Assembly (NCBI GenBank): GCA_036516995.1
Contig: DATDYW010000027.1
Span: forward strand, 1-20,895
DNA from: DATDYW01 sp036516995
Lineage (GTDB): Bacteria > Patescibacteriota > Minisyncoccia > Phycocordibacterales > JAACPR01
DNA: 20,895 bases
Reading direction: 5' to 3'
Both the position numbers and the translations under genes were made by a program. Below the pieces are notes generated by a model that was not told the origin of the DNA, made no database searches, and was given only the letters and a program-made list of their open reading frames with translations. Shown here in pieces: positions 20,839 through 20,895 of the stretch; the stretch's first letter is position 1; each line of letters opens with the position of its first letter.

Positions 20839-20895
20839 CGATCGCGGGGCGACAGTTCCGAGCGAGACGAAACGAAAACCGCCCCGAAGTGGGGC
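20839..20895 (+). repeat. Structured repeat, copy D (cut by the window edge)
   Basis: The visible 57 bases begin CGATCGCGGGGCGACAGT and continue to CGAAAACCGCCCCG, matching the 5' third of copies A-C (CGA..., GCGACAGT, CGAAAAC, start of the variable stem). It differs by a shorter 5' arm and an insert (AGCGAGACGAAA) before CGAAAAC. The 3' half lies outside the window, so pairing cannot be tested. Confidence 0.6.

Overview
The window looks like a chromosomal segment of a Candidate Phyla Radiation (Patescibacteria, probably Parcubacteria-like) bacterium with high GC. The arguments are: compact ribosomal operons; rplJ-rplL with no rplK-rplA in front; mostly genes without a Shine-Dalgarno site and several apparently leaderless promoters; many genes without an obvious family; and a secreted protein with a Kre9/Knh1-like domain. 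TGA is used as a stop and not read through, so the genetic code 25 of Gracilibacteria/SR1 does not apply. The lineage is an inference, not a proof.

Region 1 (1-7040, minus strand) is the tail of the str operon joined to the S10 operon: tuf, rpsJ, rplC, rplD, rplW, rplB and, after an interruption, rpsS, which runs off the left edge. Between rplB and rpsS sits a visibly lower-GC island of three genes: a metallo-beta-lactamase-fold hydrolase, a small coiled-coil protein and an endonuclease/exonuclease/phosphatase-fold enzyme. The island is flanked by two inverted copies of a ~113-nt structured repeat, and a new promoter lies beyond the outer copy and reads into rpsS.

Region 2 (7080-8510) holds an apparent stand-alone small structured RNA with its own promoter and terminator (about 7153-7249), a small protein resembling phage-type RelE/Barnase-like nucleases, an unknown 177-aa protein, and a third copy of the structured repeat.

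Region 3 (8508-17830, minus strand) is a cluster of seven mostly unrecognised genes in several transcription units: a coiled-coil protein, an unknown 385-aa protein and an AAA+ ATPase, then a terminator and a promoter overlapped by a 22-bp inverted repeat, an unknown 413-aa protein and two membrane proteins, and finally a secreted PKD/Kre9-like protein with its own promoter. The order cytosolic ATPase, membrane proteins, secreted protein suggests an envelope-associated system of unknown purpose.

Region 4 (17850-20895) holds rplJ-rplL with a long structured leader, a divergent ClpP-like protein, a nucleoside 2-deoxyribosyltransferase-like protein, and a fourth copy of the structured repeat cut by the window edge. 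The repeat family shows conserved single-stranded motifs, near-constant length and compensatory changes in its stems. It is the most likely undescribed item in the window.
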